Positions 15,351 to 23,186 of a stretch of DNA of 33,557 bases are shown one piece after another. The translations under genes and the position numbers were made by a program. The stretch covers positions 1-33,557 of the forward strand of contig DIWL01000010.1 of the NCBI GenBank assembly GCA_002428455.1, written 5' to 3'. The notes under the pieces were generated by a model. The model did no database searches and was not told the DNA's origin. It was given only the letters and a program-made list of their open reading frames with translations. Origin of the DNA: Anaerolineaceae bacterium UBA6107 (lineage in GTDB: Bacteria > Chloroflexota > Anaerolineae > Anaerolineales > Anaerolineaceae). Every line of letters begins with the position of its first letter. Positions within the stretch are counted from its first letter, which is position 1.

Positions 15351-16604
15351 ATGAAACGTAGCAACGCCTGGCATCTTTTCATCATTAACGCCTATTGGAT
15401 CGGCCTTTCATTCATGTGGAACAGCCTTCATGTCACCATCCTGCCCGCTGTCCTGTTGAAGTATGTCCCGGAAACTCAGAAGAATACCTGGCTCGGTTTG
15501 CTGACCTTCTTCGGGTTGATCCTCGCTCTGCTCATCCAGCCGCTATCCGGTTCGATCAGTGACCACTGGCGCGCGAAGATGGGCCGCCGTAAACCGCTGA
15601 TGTGGCTGGGGACGGCCGGCGACCTCGTCTTCCTCACCATTATGGGTTTCATCGGCGGCTTGCCGGCTTTGTTCATCGGTTACATCGGACTGCAAACCAC
15701 TTCCAATGTCGCACATGGTCCTGCCCAGGGGCTGATCCCGGATCTCGTTCCCGCTGAGAAGCTCGGCCTGGCCAGCGGCATCAAGACCGCGCTCGATATG
15801 GCCGGCATCGTCCTTTCCTCTCTACTGATGGGTTTCCTCATCACGGCCAAGGATCCTGATCCGCGCCTCTCGATCACCGTCATCATTGGCTTTCTCGTTG
15901 TGTTCGGTCTGATCACCTTGATCTTTACCAAAGAAAAATCCTCCCTTGACGGCAATCGCAATCGCATCGAATTGGGGAAACTGGTGCGGGATGTCTTTAA
16001 TTTCAAGATCAAAGGCGACCGCAATTACTGGCAGTTGATCCTCAGCCGCTTCTTCTACCTGGTCGGCATCTACGGTTTTCAATCCTTTGCCCAGTACTTC
16101 ATCCGCGACAAGTTTCCCGAACAGGACCCCATTATCTTCACCCAGTTCGTGATGGGTTCCTTCGTGATCGTGCTGATCATCTTCAGCCTGATTGCCGGCG
16201 TGCTCAGCGATAAACATGGTCGCAAGCGTCTGCATCTCCTCTCTTCGGTTATCGGCGCGATCGGCGCCATCCTGCTCATTTTCGCGGTAACACCCGCCCA
16301 ATTACTGATCTTCGGGTCCGTCATGGGTGTGGGATTGGGCATTTTTATGAGCACCAACTGGGCGCTGGCCAACGATATGGCGCCAAAGGATGATGCCGGA
16401 AAATACATCGGGCTGACCAACATCGCCACCGCCGGCTCGGCAGCTATCGCCCGCCTGGAAGGCCCCATGACCGACGCGCTCAACAACGCCGCCCCCGGTC
16501 AGTGGTGGGGGTGGACCGCCCTTTTCTCTGTATCTGCTGTACTGATGCTGCTTTCAGCGGTCGCACTGCTGAAGGTCCCTGAACCCCGTAAAGCTTCCGG
16601 TTGA
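15351..16604 (+). CDS. Major facilitator superfamily transporter
   Basis: A 417-residue transporter with about 12 membrane helices in two halves and a cytoplasmic loop near 195-225. The loop 2-3 motif SGSISDHWRAKMGRRKPLMW and its second-half counterpart AGVLSDKHGRKRLHLL are MFS signatures. The sequence resembles the SLC45/GPH-like sugar-cation symporter side of the superfamily, but the substrate is not identifiable. ATG 15351 is preferred, with GGAGG just upstream; a GTG at 15339 is in frame. It follows the hydrolase by 21 bp and may belong to the same transcript. Confidence 0.85.
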   Translation: MKRSNAWHLFIINAYWIGLSFMWNSLHVTILPAVLLKYVPETQKNTWLGLLTFFGLILALLIQPLSGSISDHWRAKMGRRKPLMWLGTAGDLVFLTIMGFIGGLPALFIGYIGLQTTSNVAHGPAQGLIPDLVPAEKLGLASGIKTALDMAGIVLSSLLMGFLITAKDPDPRLSITVIIGFLVVFGLITLIFTKEKSSLDGNRNRIELGKLVRDVFNFKIKGDRNYWQLILSRFFYLVGIYGFQSFAQYFIRDKFPEQDPIIFTQFVMGSFVIVLIIFSLIAGVLSDKHGRKRLHLLSSVIGAIGAILLIFAVTPAQLLIFGSVMGVGLGIFMSTNWALANDMAPKDDAGKYIGLTNIATAGSAAIARLEGPMTDALNNAAPGQWWGWTALFSVSAVLMLLSAVALLKVPEPRKASG

Positions 16605-16654
16605 TCAATGCGCAATTGAACCAGCCACCTTCGGGAGATCAGATCGGCATACTT

Positions 16655-16660
16655 TATAAT
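16655..16660 (+). promoter_or_regulatory. Perfect -10 box, leaderless start of the modification operon
   Basis: TATAAT is followed by six bases and then ATG 16667, so the predicted transcription start coincides with the start codon. No -35 consensus and no Shine-Dalgarno are visible. Confidence 0.55.
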
Positions 16661-16666
16661 AGAGTT

Positions 16667-17035
16667 ATGGCCATTGACAACTTCATCACCCGCTACACTC
16701 AACCCGTCATTGAGTTGCTTCAAGCTGCACGCGCCTTCCTGCTGAACACCTGTCCGGAACTGGTCGTAGAGCTGGATGAGCCATCGCGGTTAATCGTGTA
16801 CCGCATCGCTGCGGGGAACGAAGGAATAGTATTCACGCTCATCCCTTCTCGCACCGGGGTGAAGCTTGGTTTCTACCGCGGCCGCGCGCTGCTTGACCCC
16901 GGTGGATTAATGCAGGGCAGTGGAAAGGTGCATGCCACCGTACCGCTCACCAGTGCGGTATTTGAGAATCCGCATCTGAAAGGGCTTGTCCTATTTGCCA
17001 TGCAAACCGCACGCGACCGCAATAGCAGGAGATAA
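16667..17035 (+). CDS. DUF1801-like protein
   Basis: A 122-residue protein with the features of the DUF1801 (YdhG-like) family: a helical N-terminus, the strand block RLIVYRIAAGNEGIVFTLIP, and the signature VKLGFYRGRALLDPGGLMQGSGKVHATVPL. Family function is unknown. I start it at ATG 16667 rather than an upstream in-frame ATG at 16601, because a TATAAT box lies between the two and would make the longer form untranscribed from this promoter. It is the first gene of a tight operon leading into tgt and the rRNA methyltransferases; the next gene begins 3 bp after its stop. Confidence 0.75.
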   Translation: MAIDNFITRYTQPVIELLQAARAFLLNTCPELVVELDEPSRLIVYRIAAGNEGIVFTLIPSRTGVKLGFYRGRALLDPGGLMQGSGKVHATVPLTSAVFENPHLKGLVLFAMQTARDRNSRR

Positions 17036-17038
17036 CCA

Positions 17039-17419
17039 ATGTCAGAAAAGTCCATCCTTGACAGGCTGCAGGTAAAGCCGGGTCGTACCATCCTGGTGAT
17101 CGATCCCCCCTTGGGTTACCTGGAAAACCTCGGTGAGATTCCCGTTGGTGCCAATGTGGTACAGGAATTACAACCGGCGCTCATCGTCCAGGTCTTCATC
17201 CGCACCTGGCTCGATCTGACCGCCGCGATTGACCGTTACGCACCGCTTGTCCTTCCCGATGGTATGCTATGGCTTACCTACCCAAAACTGACCTCAAAGC
17301 TGCTAGGCAATATCCACCGCGACACGATCAATACGTACGCCCAGCAGCACAGCTGGACGGGAATCGCGATCATCTCCATAGATGCTGACTGGTCCGCGCT
17401 GCGAATGAAAAGGATATGA
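17039..17419 (+). CDS. DUF3052-like protein
   Basis: A 126-residue protein resembling DUF3052: VKPGRTILVIDPPLGYLENLG, then a hydrophobic strand LIVQVFIRTWLDL, the block LPDGMLWLTYPKLTSKLLGNI and the ending IDADWSALRMKR. The family has no assigned activity; the fold suggests a small Rossmann-like or SAM-methyltransferase-like remnant, which is inference. It begins 3 bp after the DUF1801-like gene and its stop overlaps the start of the transglycosylase gene by 4 bp (ATGA). Confidence 0.7.
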   Translation: MSEKSILDRLQVKPGRTILVIDPPLGYLENLGEIPVGANVVQELQPALIVQVFIRTWLDLTAAIDRYAPLVLPDGMLWLTYPKLTSKLLGNIHRDTINTYAQQHSWTGIAIISIDADWSALRMKRI

Positions 17420-18522
17420 GAGCCCGCTCAATTGATCTGCGTTCCGGGCGGCTAAAACTACCCGCCTTCCTGCCCGATGCCACTTATGGTGTCGTGCGCA
17501 CGGTGGATGCCGCTGACCTTGAAGCCTGTGGTGTTGCAGCGCTGGTGATGAACACATTTCACCTCAGCCAGAAACCGGGCTCTTCCACCATCCAGGCGCT
17601 CGGCGGTCTTCATCGCATGACCGGTTGGCAGAAAACCATCACCACTGATTCGGGTGGTTTCCAGGCTTACTCACTCATCCGCCAGAACCCGAAATTCGGT
17701 TCGATCCACGAAAAAGGGATCACTTTTTTCCCTGAAGGCAGCCAGCGCAAATACCAATTCACTCCGGAGAAGGTGGTCCAACTGCAGCTTGGCTTCGGCT
17801 CAGACATCATCATTACCCTGGATGATTGCACACACGTGGACGAAGGCTACACAGCGCAGCGTCTTTCCGTTGACCGCACCATCGCCTGGGCGCGCCAGAG
17901 TAAAAAGGAATACAACAGACTGCTCGAGCAGAAAAAACTGGACTCTGCTCAACGGCCTTTGATCTTCGCGGTCGTCCAGGGCGGCGGCTACAAGGACCTC
18001 CGCCAACGCTGCGCGGAAGCACTGCTCGAAATCGGTTTTGATGGCTTTGGTTTTGGCGGTTGGCCGCTGGATAAAGACAACCAGTTGCTCAGCGAGATCA
18101 TCGGTTACACCCGCGAGGTCATCCCTGAACAGTTCCCCATGCACGCCCTCGGTATCGGGCATCCGGTCAACGTACTGGCAGCTTATGAACACGGTTACGA
18201 TCTGTTCGACAGCGCCATGCCCACCCGCGACGCCCGCCACGGACGGCTGTACCGCTTCACCCAGCCGGCTGCCGCGCCGGGTGCCGGCCTGACCGGAAAC
18301 TGGTTCGCCTTTGCTTATGTGGATAATGAACGCAATATCCGCAGCGCCGCCCCCATCAGCGAATTTTGCGATTGCCCCTGCTGCAGCCGTTACTCGCTTG
18401 GTTATCTCCATCACCTCTTCAAACAGGGTGATTCCCTCTTCATGCGCCTTGCCACCCTGCACAACCTGCGCTTCATGGTGCAGTTGACCGAGCGTATCCA
18501 TAGCCGGATGGACAATGCCTGA
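17416..18522 (+). CDS. tgt: tRNA-guanine transglycosylase, divergent
   Basis: A 368-residue TGT-family enzyme, which exchanges guanine 34 of GUN-anticodon tRNAs for a 7-deazaguanine on the queuosine path. Present are TTDSGGFQAYS (Asp78 general acid/base), LDDC (Asp136), VVQGG (Gln188), the nucleophile Asp265 in LFDSAMPTRDARHG, and the zinc site C318-x-C320-x2-C323 with His349. The base-recognition loop is unusual: bacterial enzymes have GGLxVGE, here it is GGWPLDK (Trp216, Leu218), which should reshape the pocket around the 7-substituent. It starts within the upstream gene (4-bp overlap) and overlaps the methyltransferase gene by 8 bp. A YhhQ transporter lies 4 kb downstream, which points to precursor salvage. 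Confidence 0.88.
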   Translation: MRARSIDLRSGRLKLPAFLPDATYGVVRTVDAADLEACGVAALVMNTFHLSQKPGSSTIQALGGLHRMTGWQKTITTDSGGFQAYSLIRQNPKFGSIHEKGITFFPEGSQRKYQFTPEKVVQLQLGFGSDIIITLDDCTHVDEGYTAQRLSVDRTIAWARQSKKEYNRLLEQKKLDSAQRPLIFAVVQGGGYKDLRQRCAEALLEIGFDGFGFGGWPLDKDNQLLSEIIGYTREVIPEQFPMHALGIGHPVNVLAAYEHGYDLFDSAMPTRDARHGRLYRFTQPAAAPGAGLTGNWFAFAYVDNERNIRSAAPISEFCDCPCCSRYSLGYLHHLFKQGDSLFMRLATLHNLRFMVQLTERIHSRMDNA

Positions 18523-19327
18523 ATCCAATCCTGATCTTGATCAGTTGATCCGCCAGGTGCAGACCCTCGCGAAATACAGCCGGGTGTCAACGGAATTGAT
18601 CCGCTCGCTTCTGATCAGGGAACTCGCCAAAAGACCGAACCCGAAAGAAGCCGTGAAGGCTGTGCGCAGCAAGCTGCACCAGGTCGGCACCGCCTACCAG
18701 GAAAAACCCCTGCCATACGGCGCCTGGTCGGAAGAACTCGCCGCGCTGCCCGCAGATCTGCACGACCCCAAGGTGCTTGCGTTCCTTCAGCATGTACTCC
18801 CTGCTCATTCTTCCACCCGCGAACGCATGCCGATACTCCCCACCTTCTTCACGGAATGCCTTGCCGGACTGGGAGACATTAATTCAGTGCTGGATATCGC
18901 CTGCGGGTTGAACCCGCTCGCCATCCCCTGGATGCCTCTCAAACCTGGCTGCACCTACACCGCTTGTGATATCTTTTCCGATATGATCGACTTCATTAAC
19001 ATCTTTTTCGAACATTTCCAGCTCAATGGTCAGGCGCTCCTCACGGATGTCACCCGGGAGATCCCGCCAATCGAGGTTGATCTGGTGTTAATTCTGAAGA
19101 CCATTCCCTGCCTCGAGCAGATGGACAAGGAAACCGGTCAACGCTTGCTGACCGGCCTCGCCGCGCCCAACCTGCTGGTCTCGTTCCCCGCACGCTCACT
19201 CGGCGGCAAATCAAAGGGTATGGTGCGCCATTACGAACAGCATTTCCACGAACTGGTCGCTGGTCGTGCGTGGCGCATCACCCGTTTTGAATTCCCCGGT
19301 GAGCTGGCCTTCCTGGTTCAGAAATGA
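18515..19327 (+). CDS. RmtB/FmrO-like 16S rRNA (guanine-1405 N7) methyltransferase
   Basis: A 270-residue protein closely resembling the aminoglycoside-resistance methyltransferases RmtA-H/ArmA (about 250 residues). The N-terminal helical domain contains LAKYSRVSTELIRSLL (18-33). HSSTRER (98-104) matches HASTKER of RmtB; the SAM motif SVLDIACGLNPLA (124-136) is almost identical to it; then ACDIF (150-154), LKTIPCLE (194-201) and VSFPARSLGGKSKGM (222-236), matching VSFPTRSLGGRGKGM. All key blocks are intact, so methylation of 16S G1405 is likely. It overlaps tgt by 8 bp and is followed after 4 bp by a paralogue. No resistance-island genes surround it, so it looks native rather than acquired. 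Confidence 0.85.
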   Translation: MPESNPDLDQLIRQVQTLAKYSRVSTELIRSLLIRELAKRPNPKEAVKAVRSKLHQVGTAYQEKPLPYGAWSEELAALPADLHDPKVLAFLQHVLPAHSSTRERMPILPTFFTECLAGLGDINSVLDIACGLNPLAIPWMPLKPGCTYTACDIFSDMIDFINIFFEHFQLNGQALLTDVTREIPPIEVDLVLILKTIPCLEQMDKETGQRLLTGLAAPNLLVSFPARSLGGKSKGMVRHYEQHFHELVAGRAWRITRFEFPGELAFLVQK

Positions 19328-19331
19328 TTCC

Positions 19332-20168
19332 ATGGTAAAAAAGACTCCCGCCGTTAACGATGAAGATTTTGCCGCCGTTCTGGCCGATAAGCTGGCTGAT
19401 TCGCGTAAGTACCGCCGGCTGGGCATCCCGCGCGAAACATTATTGGATCTGATCAATAAAGCGTCACTCACCCATACCTCCTTCCGCGAGATTGAAGAGG
19501 TTGTCCGGCGAAAAATGCACAACCTGGTCGCTCCTTACCTGGGCGAACCGGATTATACGCTCCTCCAATCCCGCATTGCTGAACTTCCGCGTGATCTGCA
19601 CGCTGAAGAGGTCAGCCGCTTCTGCCTGGAAGTGTTGAACACCCACGCGTCCACGCGTGAACGCGTCCCGATCCACGCTGAGTTCTATTCCCGCCTTTTT
19701 GCAGCCGCCGATACACCTGCCGTGATTCTCGATCTTGCCTGCGGTATGCATCCCTTCGCCCTGCCCTGGATGAACCTGCCGCCTTCCACGCATTACTTCG
19801 CGTACGATCTGCATCAGCCGCGTATAGAACTGATCAACACCTTCTTTGAACATTTCGGTCAGGCTGGCCACGCCGTCAAGCAGGATATTCTGCTCGATCC
19901 TCCCGCCGATGAAACTGCGACCGTTTTTTTCTTCAAGGAGGCACATCGCTTTGAACAACGCGAAAACGGCTCTGTGCGCTCCTTTCTGCACCGCCTGGCG
20001 TCCCAGCAGATCCTGCTCTCGTTACCGGTTGAAACCCTCAGCGGTCGCCGTTCCATGCTCGATCAGGACCGCCGCCTGGTGACTTCGGCCTGCGCGGATA
20101 CCAATTGGCAGGTCACGGAACTGCTCTTTTCCACTGAGATCGTGTTCTTCATCAGGAAAGATGCATGA
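19332..20168 (+). CDS. Diverged RmtB/FmrO-like methyltransferase paralogue
   Basis: A 278-residue paralogue of the preceding protein, same architecture: SRKYRRLGIPRETLLDL (24-40), HASTRER (105-111), VILDLACGMHPFALPWM (131-147), AYDLH (157-161), FKEAHRFEQ (201-209). The block that is VSFPARSLGGKSKGM in the first copy has become LSLPVETLSGRRSML (229-243), and GLNPL became GMHPF. The SAM-binding Gly and the HASTRER motif survive, so it may still bind SAM, but the target loop has changed. It may methylate another base, act as a partner of the first copy, or be inactive. ATG 19332 lies 4 bp after the first copy's stop; the 3' end overlaps the next gene by 4 bp. Confidence 0.78.
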   Translation: MVKKTPAVNDEDFAAVLADKLADSRKYRRLGIPRETLLDLINKASLTHTSFREIEEVVRRKMHNLVAPYLGEPDYTLLQSRIAELPRDLHAEEVSRFCLEVLNTHASTRERVPIHAEFYSRLFAAADTPAVILDLACGMHPFALPWMNLPPSTHYFAYDLHQPRIELINTFFEHFGQAGHAVKQDILLDPPADETATVFFFKEAHRFEQRENGSVRSFLHRLASQQILLSLPVETLSGRRSMLDQDRRLVTSACADTNWQVTELLFSTEIVFFIRKDA

Positions 20169-21655
20169 AGCGCAAACGCAAACAAACTACCATTGAAGTT
20201 GCTTCTCTCCCGTCTCCAACTGTGTTGGCAGAGGCGTACCGCAATTTGCTTTCCGCTGCAGAGTATCAGGAACTTTTAGCGTCGCTGGAAAAACCCCTGC
20301 CGCCCTCTTTCCGCATCAATCCCCTCAAGACCACACCGGATTTCATCCCCCGTCTCGCGGACAAGTATGGTTGGCAGCTGGAACCAATCCCCTTCTGCCC
20401 GACCGGATACCGCGTGCCAAATGCCGCGCCTTCGGCACTCAGCACTGCGTTGGAACACAAATTAGGCATGTACTACATCCAGGAAGCCGCTTCAATGCTG
20501 CCGGTCGAGTTGTTCTCAACTCCCGGCTCCACGGAACTCATCCTGGATATGGCAGCTTCACCGGGTGGCAAAACCACCCACCTCGTCAGCCGCAGTGGTG
20601 ATCGCGGGCTGATCCTGGCGAACGATTCCAGCCAGGGACGCATCCAATCGCTGCGCTTTGTATTGCAGAACTGGGGCGCGGTCAACTACGCTGTCACTCG
20701 TTTCCCGGCTGAGCGCTTTGGAGAATGGTATCCCGGCGTGTTCGATAAGATCCTCCTCGATGCCCCCTGCAGCATGCAGGGCTTACGCACCGCCGAATCT
20801 CACCCCGTGCGGCCTGTCACCAGCCGCGAAAGCTCCCAGCTCTCCCGCCGTCAGCGTGCCATGCTCACCAGCGCCCTCCACGCTCTGCGTGTGGGTGGAG
20901 AGGTTGTGTACTCCACCTGCACCCTGCTGCCTGAAGAAGATGAAATGGTTGTGGATGCCATCCTGCGCGAATTCGCCGGCGTGGTGGAATTGACCGACGT
21001 GCAACAATCGCTCCCGCGTCCTGCGCCGGGCTTGCTTCATTATCAGGAGTTTGATTTCTCCGCTTCACTGCAGCATGCAATCCGACTCTGGCCGCACCGC
21101 CTGGATACTGCGGGATTTTTCGCCTGCCACATCCGGAAAACTGCCCCACTTGTGTCGCCTGCCAAACCCCCGCCTTTCCGCCCGCTCGATCAGGTTGCCT
21201 ATCATGTTTTCAGCGCCCGCGAGGAGGACGCCTTTTGCAGCGAATTCATCCGCGCTTTTGGTTTTGATCTCGCTGCTGACCTGTCTGCAAATGGCAGAAC
21301 CCTGGTTCGCCACTACGAACAGGTCTTCATTTTTCCATTAATGCTGCTTGAGCGGTTTTCAGGGCTGCCCGTACAGGCGGCCGGTATGCTCCTCGGAGAG
21401 CAAAATCCGGATGGCTTTCTCCCCTCCCAGGCGTGGGTAAGCCGCTACGGAGCACAATGCACCCGCGCCGTGATGACTCTCGATGAAGAATCTTCCTCTG
21501 CCTGGCTCAAGGGGGAAAACCTGGACCTCCCCGGCGCAAAATTGCCGGAGGATCCACGCTACATAATCATTCTTGATCATACCGGGGTCCCGCTCGGTCG
21601 TGCGCTCCGCACTCCCTCAGGTTTGAAGAACCTGGTGCGGAAAAAAGTTATCTGA
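20165..21655 (+). CDS. RsmF/NSUN-type rRNA (cytosine-5) methyltransferase
   Basis: A 496-residue m5C RNA methyltransferase. The N-terminal segment with FRINPLKTT is followed by the SAM motif LDMAASPGGKTTH (127-139), motif IV DAPCSMQG (Cys202, which frees the product) and motif VI YSTCTLLPEEDE (Cys252, the nucleophile). The C-terminal half (about 330-496) contains a RsmF-type extension with a PUA-like end (PRYIIILDHTGVPLGRAL). Length and C-terminus fit RsmF/YebU (16S C1407) better than RsmB, which has an N-terminal NusB-like domain. It overlaps the upstream paralogue by 4 bp (ATGA) and ends 1 bp from the convergent rsmE stop. The exact target base is inferred from family. Confidence 0.85.
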   Translation: MKRKRKQTTIEVASLPSPTVLAEAYRNLLSAAEYQELLASLEKPLPPSFRINPLKTTPDFIPRLADKYGWQLEPIPFCPTGYRVPNAAPSALSTALEHKLGMYYIQEAASMLPVELFSTPGSTELILDMAASPGGKTTHLVSRSGDRGLILANDSSQGRIQSLRFVLQNWGAVNYAVTRFPAERFGEWYPGVFDKILLDAPCSMQGLRTAESHPVRPVTSRESSQLSRRQRAMLTSALHALRVGGEVVYSTCTLLPEEDEMVVDAILREFAGVVELTDVQQSLPRPAPGLLHYQEFDFSASLQHAIRLWPHRLDTAGFFACHIRKTAPLVSPAKPPPFRPLDQVAYHVFSAREEDAFCSEFIRAFGFDLAADLSANGRTLVRHYEQVFIFPLMLLERFSGLPVQAAGMLLGEQNPDGFLPSQAWVSRYGAQCTRAVMTLDEESSSAWLKGENLDLPGAKLPEDPRYIIILDHTGVPLGRALRTPSGLKNLVRKKVI

Positions 21656-21656
21656 T

Positions 21657-22382
21657 CTATTCCAATTCGTGAAAGATTAGTGCCGCGCTCACCACTGCTG
21701 CGGTTTCCATCCGTAGAATGCGCTTGCCCAGGGTGACCCGTAGAAATCCTGCTTGTGTCGCCGTTTGTACTTCTTCAGCCGAAAATCCACCCTCCGGACC
21801 GATCAGCACGGCTACCCGCGCGGGCTTTCCGTCACCTAATATTGCTTTGATCCCGGTTTGTTTCTCATCCTCCCATGGGATCAAGCGTAAGGCATACTCG
21901 TCCCGCGTGTTCATCACGGCCTCTTTCAGGTTCGCGGGCGGGAGCAGTTGAGGGATCATCCCCCTTCCGCTCTGCTCGGCAGCCTCCTTGAGGATCATCT
22001 GCCAGCGTTCGTACTTGGCAAGCGTGTCAGTCTTTCCTTGCACCAGCGAACGTTGGCTGATCACGGGCAGGAATCCCGCAGCGCCGATCTCCGTGCACTT
22101 TTGCAGCATCCATTCAAATTTTTCGCGCTGGGTCAGGCACAACAGCATCAACAGCCTTACCCGCGGTTCATCTGCCCTGCGTTTTTCGATCACCCTGGCC
22201 AGGCATGTATCCGGGCTCACCCGCTCCAGCCTGCCCACTACCTCAATCCCAAGGTTGTCCAGGGCGATGCACTCATCACCCTCTTTCAAACGTAGCACTC
22301 GGGCGATCTGCTGCGCGCTCTTTCCCTTAAATTCAATATGCTCGACGTGGATATTTTCCGGTGGGATAAAAAAACGGTGCAT
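21657..22382 (-). CDS. rsmE: 16S rRNA (uracil-1498 N3) methyltransferase RsmE
   Basis: A 241-residue SPOUT-class enzyme. It begins MHRFFIPPE, has an N-terminal PUA-like domain (about 1-70; HIEFKGKSAQQIARVLRLKEGD), then the knot domain with QREKFEWMLQKCTEIGAAGF, EAAEQSGR, VLIGPEGGFSAEEV and the knot loop LGKRILRMETAAV. RsmE methylates N3 of U1498 near the decoding centre. CGGAGA precedes ATG 22382. A -10-like TATAAT on the minus strand (22410-22415) supplies a promoter divergent from the YhhQ gene. It converges tail to tail on the rsmF-like gene. Confidence 0.93.
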   Translation of the reverse strand: MHRFFIPPENIHVEHIEFKGKSAQQIARVLRLKEGDECIALDNLGIEVVGRLERVSPDTCLARVIEKRRADEPRVRLLMLLCLTQREKFEWMLQKCTEIGAAGFLPVISQRSLVQGKTDTLAKYERWQMILKEAAEQSGRGMIPQLLPPANLKEAVMNTRDEYALRLIPWEDEKQTGIKAILGDGKPARVAVLIGPEGGFSAEEVQTATQAGFLRVTLGKRILRMETAAVVSAALIFHELE

Positions 22383-22452
22383 TCGATCTCCGTCAGTCCT
22401 GATTCCTGCATTATACTTGGAGCGTACTTTTTCTTAGTATAAACGAGTATCC
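22383..22452. promoter_or_regulatory. Divergent promoter region rsmE / queuosine-precursor transporter
   Basis: Minus strand: TATAAT (complement of 22410-22415), 28 nt from the rsmE start. Plus strand: TATAAA (22438-22443), 9 nt before ATG 22453, with no Shine-Dalgarno, so the plus transcript has a very short leader or none. Confidence 0.45.
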
Positions 22453-23172
22453 ATGAATCATAAGAGTGTTCGCTCATACCGATATTTCGACCTGGTCATG
22501 GCATTGTTCGTCACCGTGCTCATCGTCAGTAACATCGCGTCCTCCGCCAAGATCGTTGATTGGGGCGTGTCGATATTTTTCCTGCCGCTCGCCTTCGATG
22601 CCGGCACCATCCTTTTTCCGATCAGCTACATCTTTGGGGATGTGCTTACTGAGGTATATGGTTTTCGCCGTTCCCGCCGCGTCATCTGGACGGGTTTCGG
22701 CTGCCTTGCTCTCACCGCCGTGGTCTTGTGGCTTGTGCGCCTCATGCCCGGAGAATCCACCTGGCAGGCTCAAACCGGTCAGGCTGCTTATGAGGCCATC
22801 CTTGGCGGACTTACTTCAGGCGGTATTGTGCTCGCCAGCCTGTTGGCTTACCTGGCGGGTGAGTTTATGAACTCGGTCGTGTTGGCAAAATTGAAGGTCG
22901 CTACCGGCGGCAAATGGCTTTGGCTGCGTACCATCGCCAGCACCCTCGTCGGCGAGGGTGTCGATTCTGTTGCGTTTGTCGGGATTGCCTGCCTCACAGG
23001 TGTCTTCCCCTGGAGTCTTTTCTGGACCCTGACCGTTACCAATTACATCTTCAAGACCGCAGTTGAAGTGATCATGACACCCCTCACCTACCTCGTAGTG
23101 AATAAGTTAAAGAAAGCCGAGCAGGAAGATTACTTCGACACCCACACAAAATTTAAACTTGTTGGAGATTGA
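22453..23172 (+). CDS. yhhQ: Queuosine precursor transporter, YhhQ/DUF165 family
   Basis: A 239-residue membrane protein with about six helices. It has the YhhQ hallmarks: an early ALFVTVLIVSNIASSAKI helix, FDAGTILFPISYIFGDVLTEVYGFRRSRRVIW (quoted in part) and the C-terminal half with EFMNSVVLAKLK, RTIASTLVGEGVDSVAFVGIA and TNYIFKTAVEVIMTPLTYLVV. This family imports preQ0/preQ1, and in some bacteria queuine or queuosine. No queCDEF gene is in the window. Together with tgt 4 kb upstream it suggests that the cell salvages a queuosine precursor. Confidence 0.88.
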   Translation: MNHKSVRSYRYFDLVMALFVTVLIVSNIASSAKIVDWGVSIFFLPLAFDAGTILFPISYIFGDVLTEVYGFRRSRRVIWTGFGCLALTAVVLWLVRLMPGESTWQAQTGQAAYEAILGGLTSGGIVLASLLAYLAGEFMNSVVLAKLKVATGGKWLWLRTIASTLVGEGVDSVAFVGIACLTGVFPWSLFWTLTVTNYIFKTAVEVIMTPLTYLVVNKLKKAEQEDYFDTHTKFKLVGD

Positions 23173-23186
23173 TTGCTGGCCGTTAA

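Noticed and set aside
17416..18522. DpdA-type DNA-modifying transglycosylase (7-deazaguanine in DNA)
   Set aside because: The zinc site and the tRNA-TGT catalytic blocks are intact and no other dpd genes are adjacent, so a tRNA enzyme is the simpler reading.
18515..20168. Rmt genes as part of an acquired resistance island
   Set aside because: No transposase, integron or other resistance gene is present, and the genes overlap housekeeping neighbours with similar base composition.
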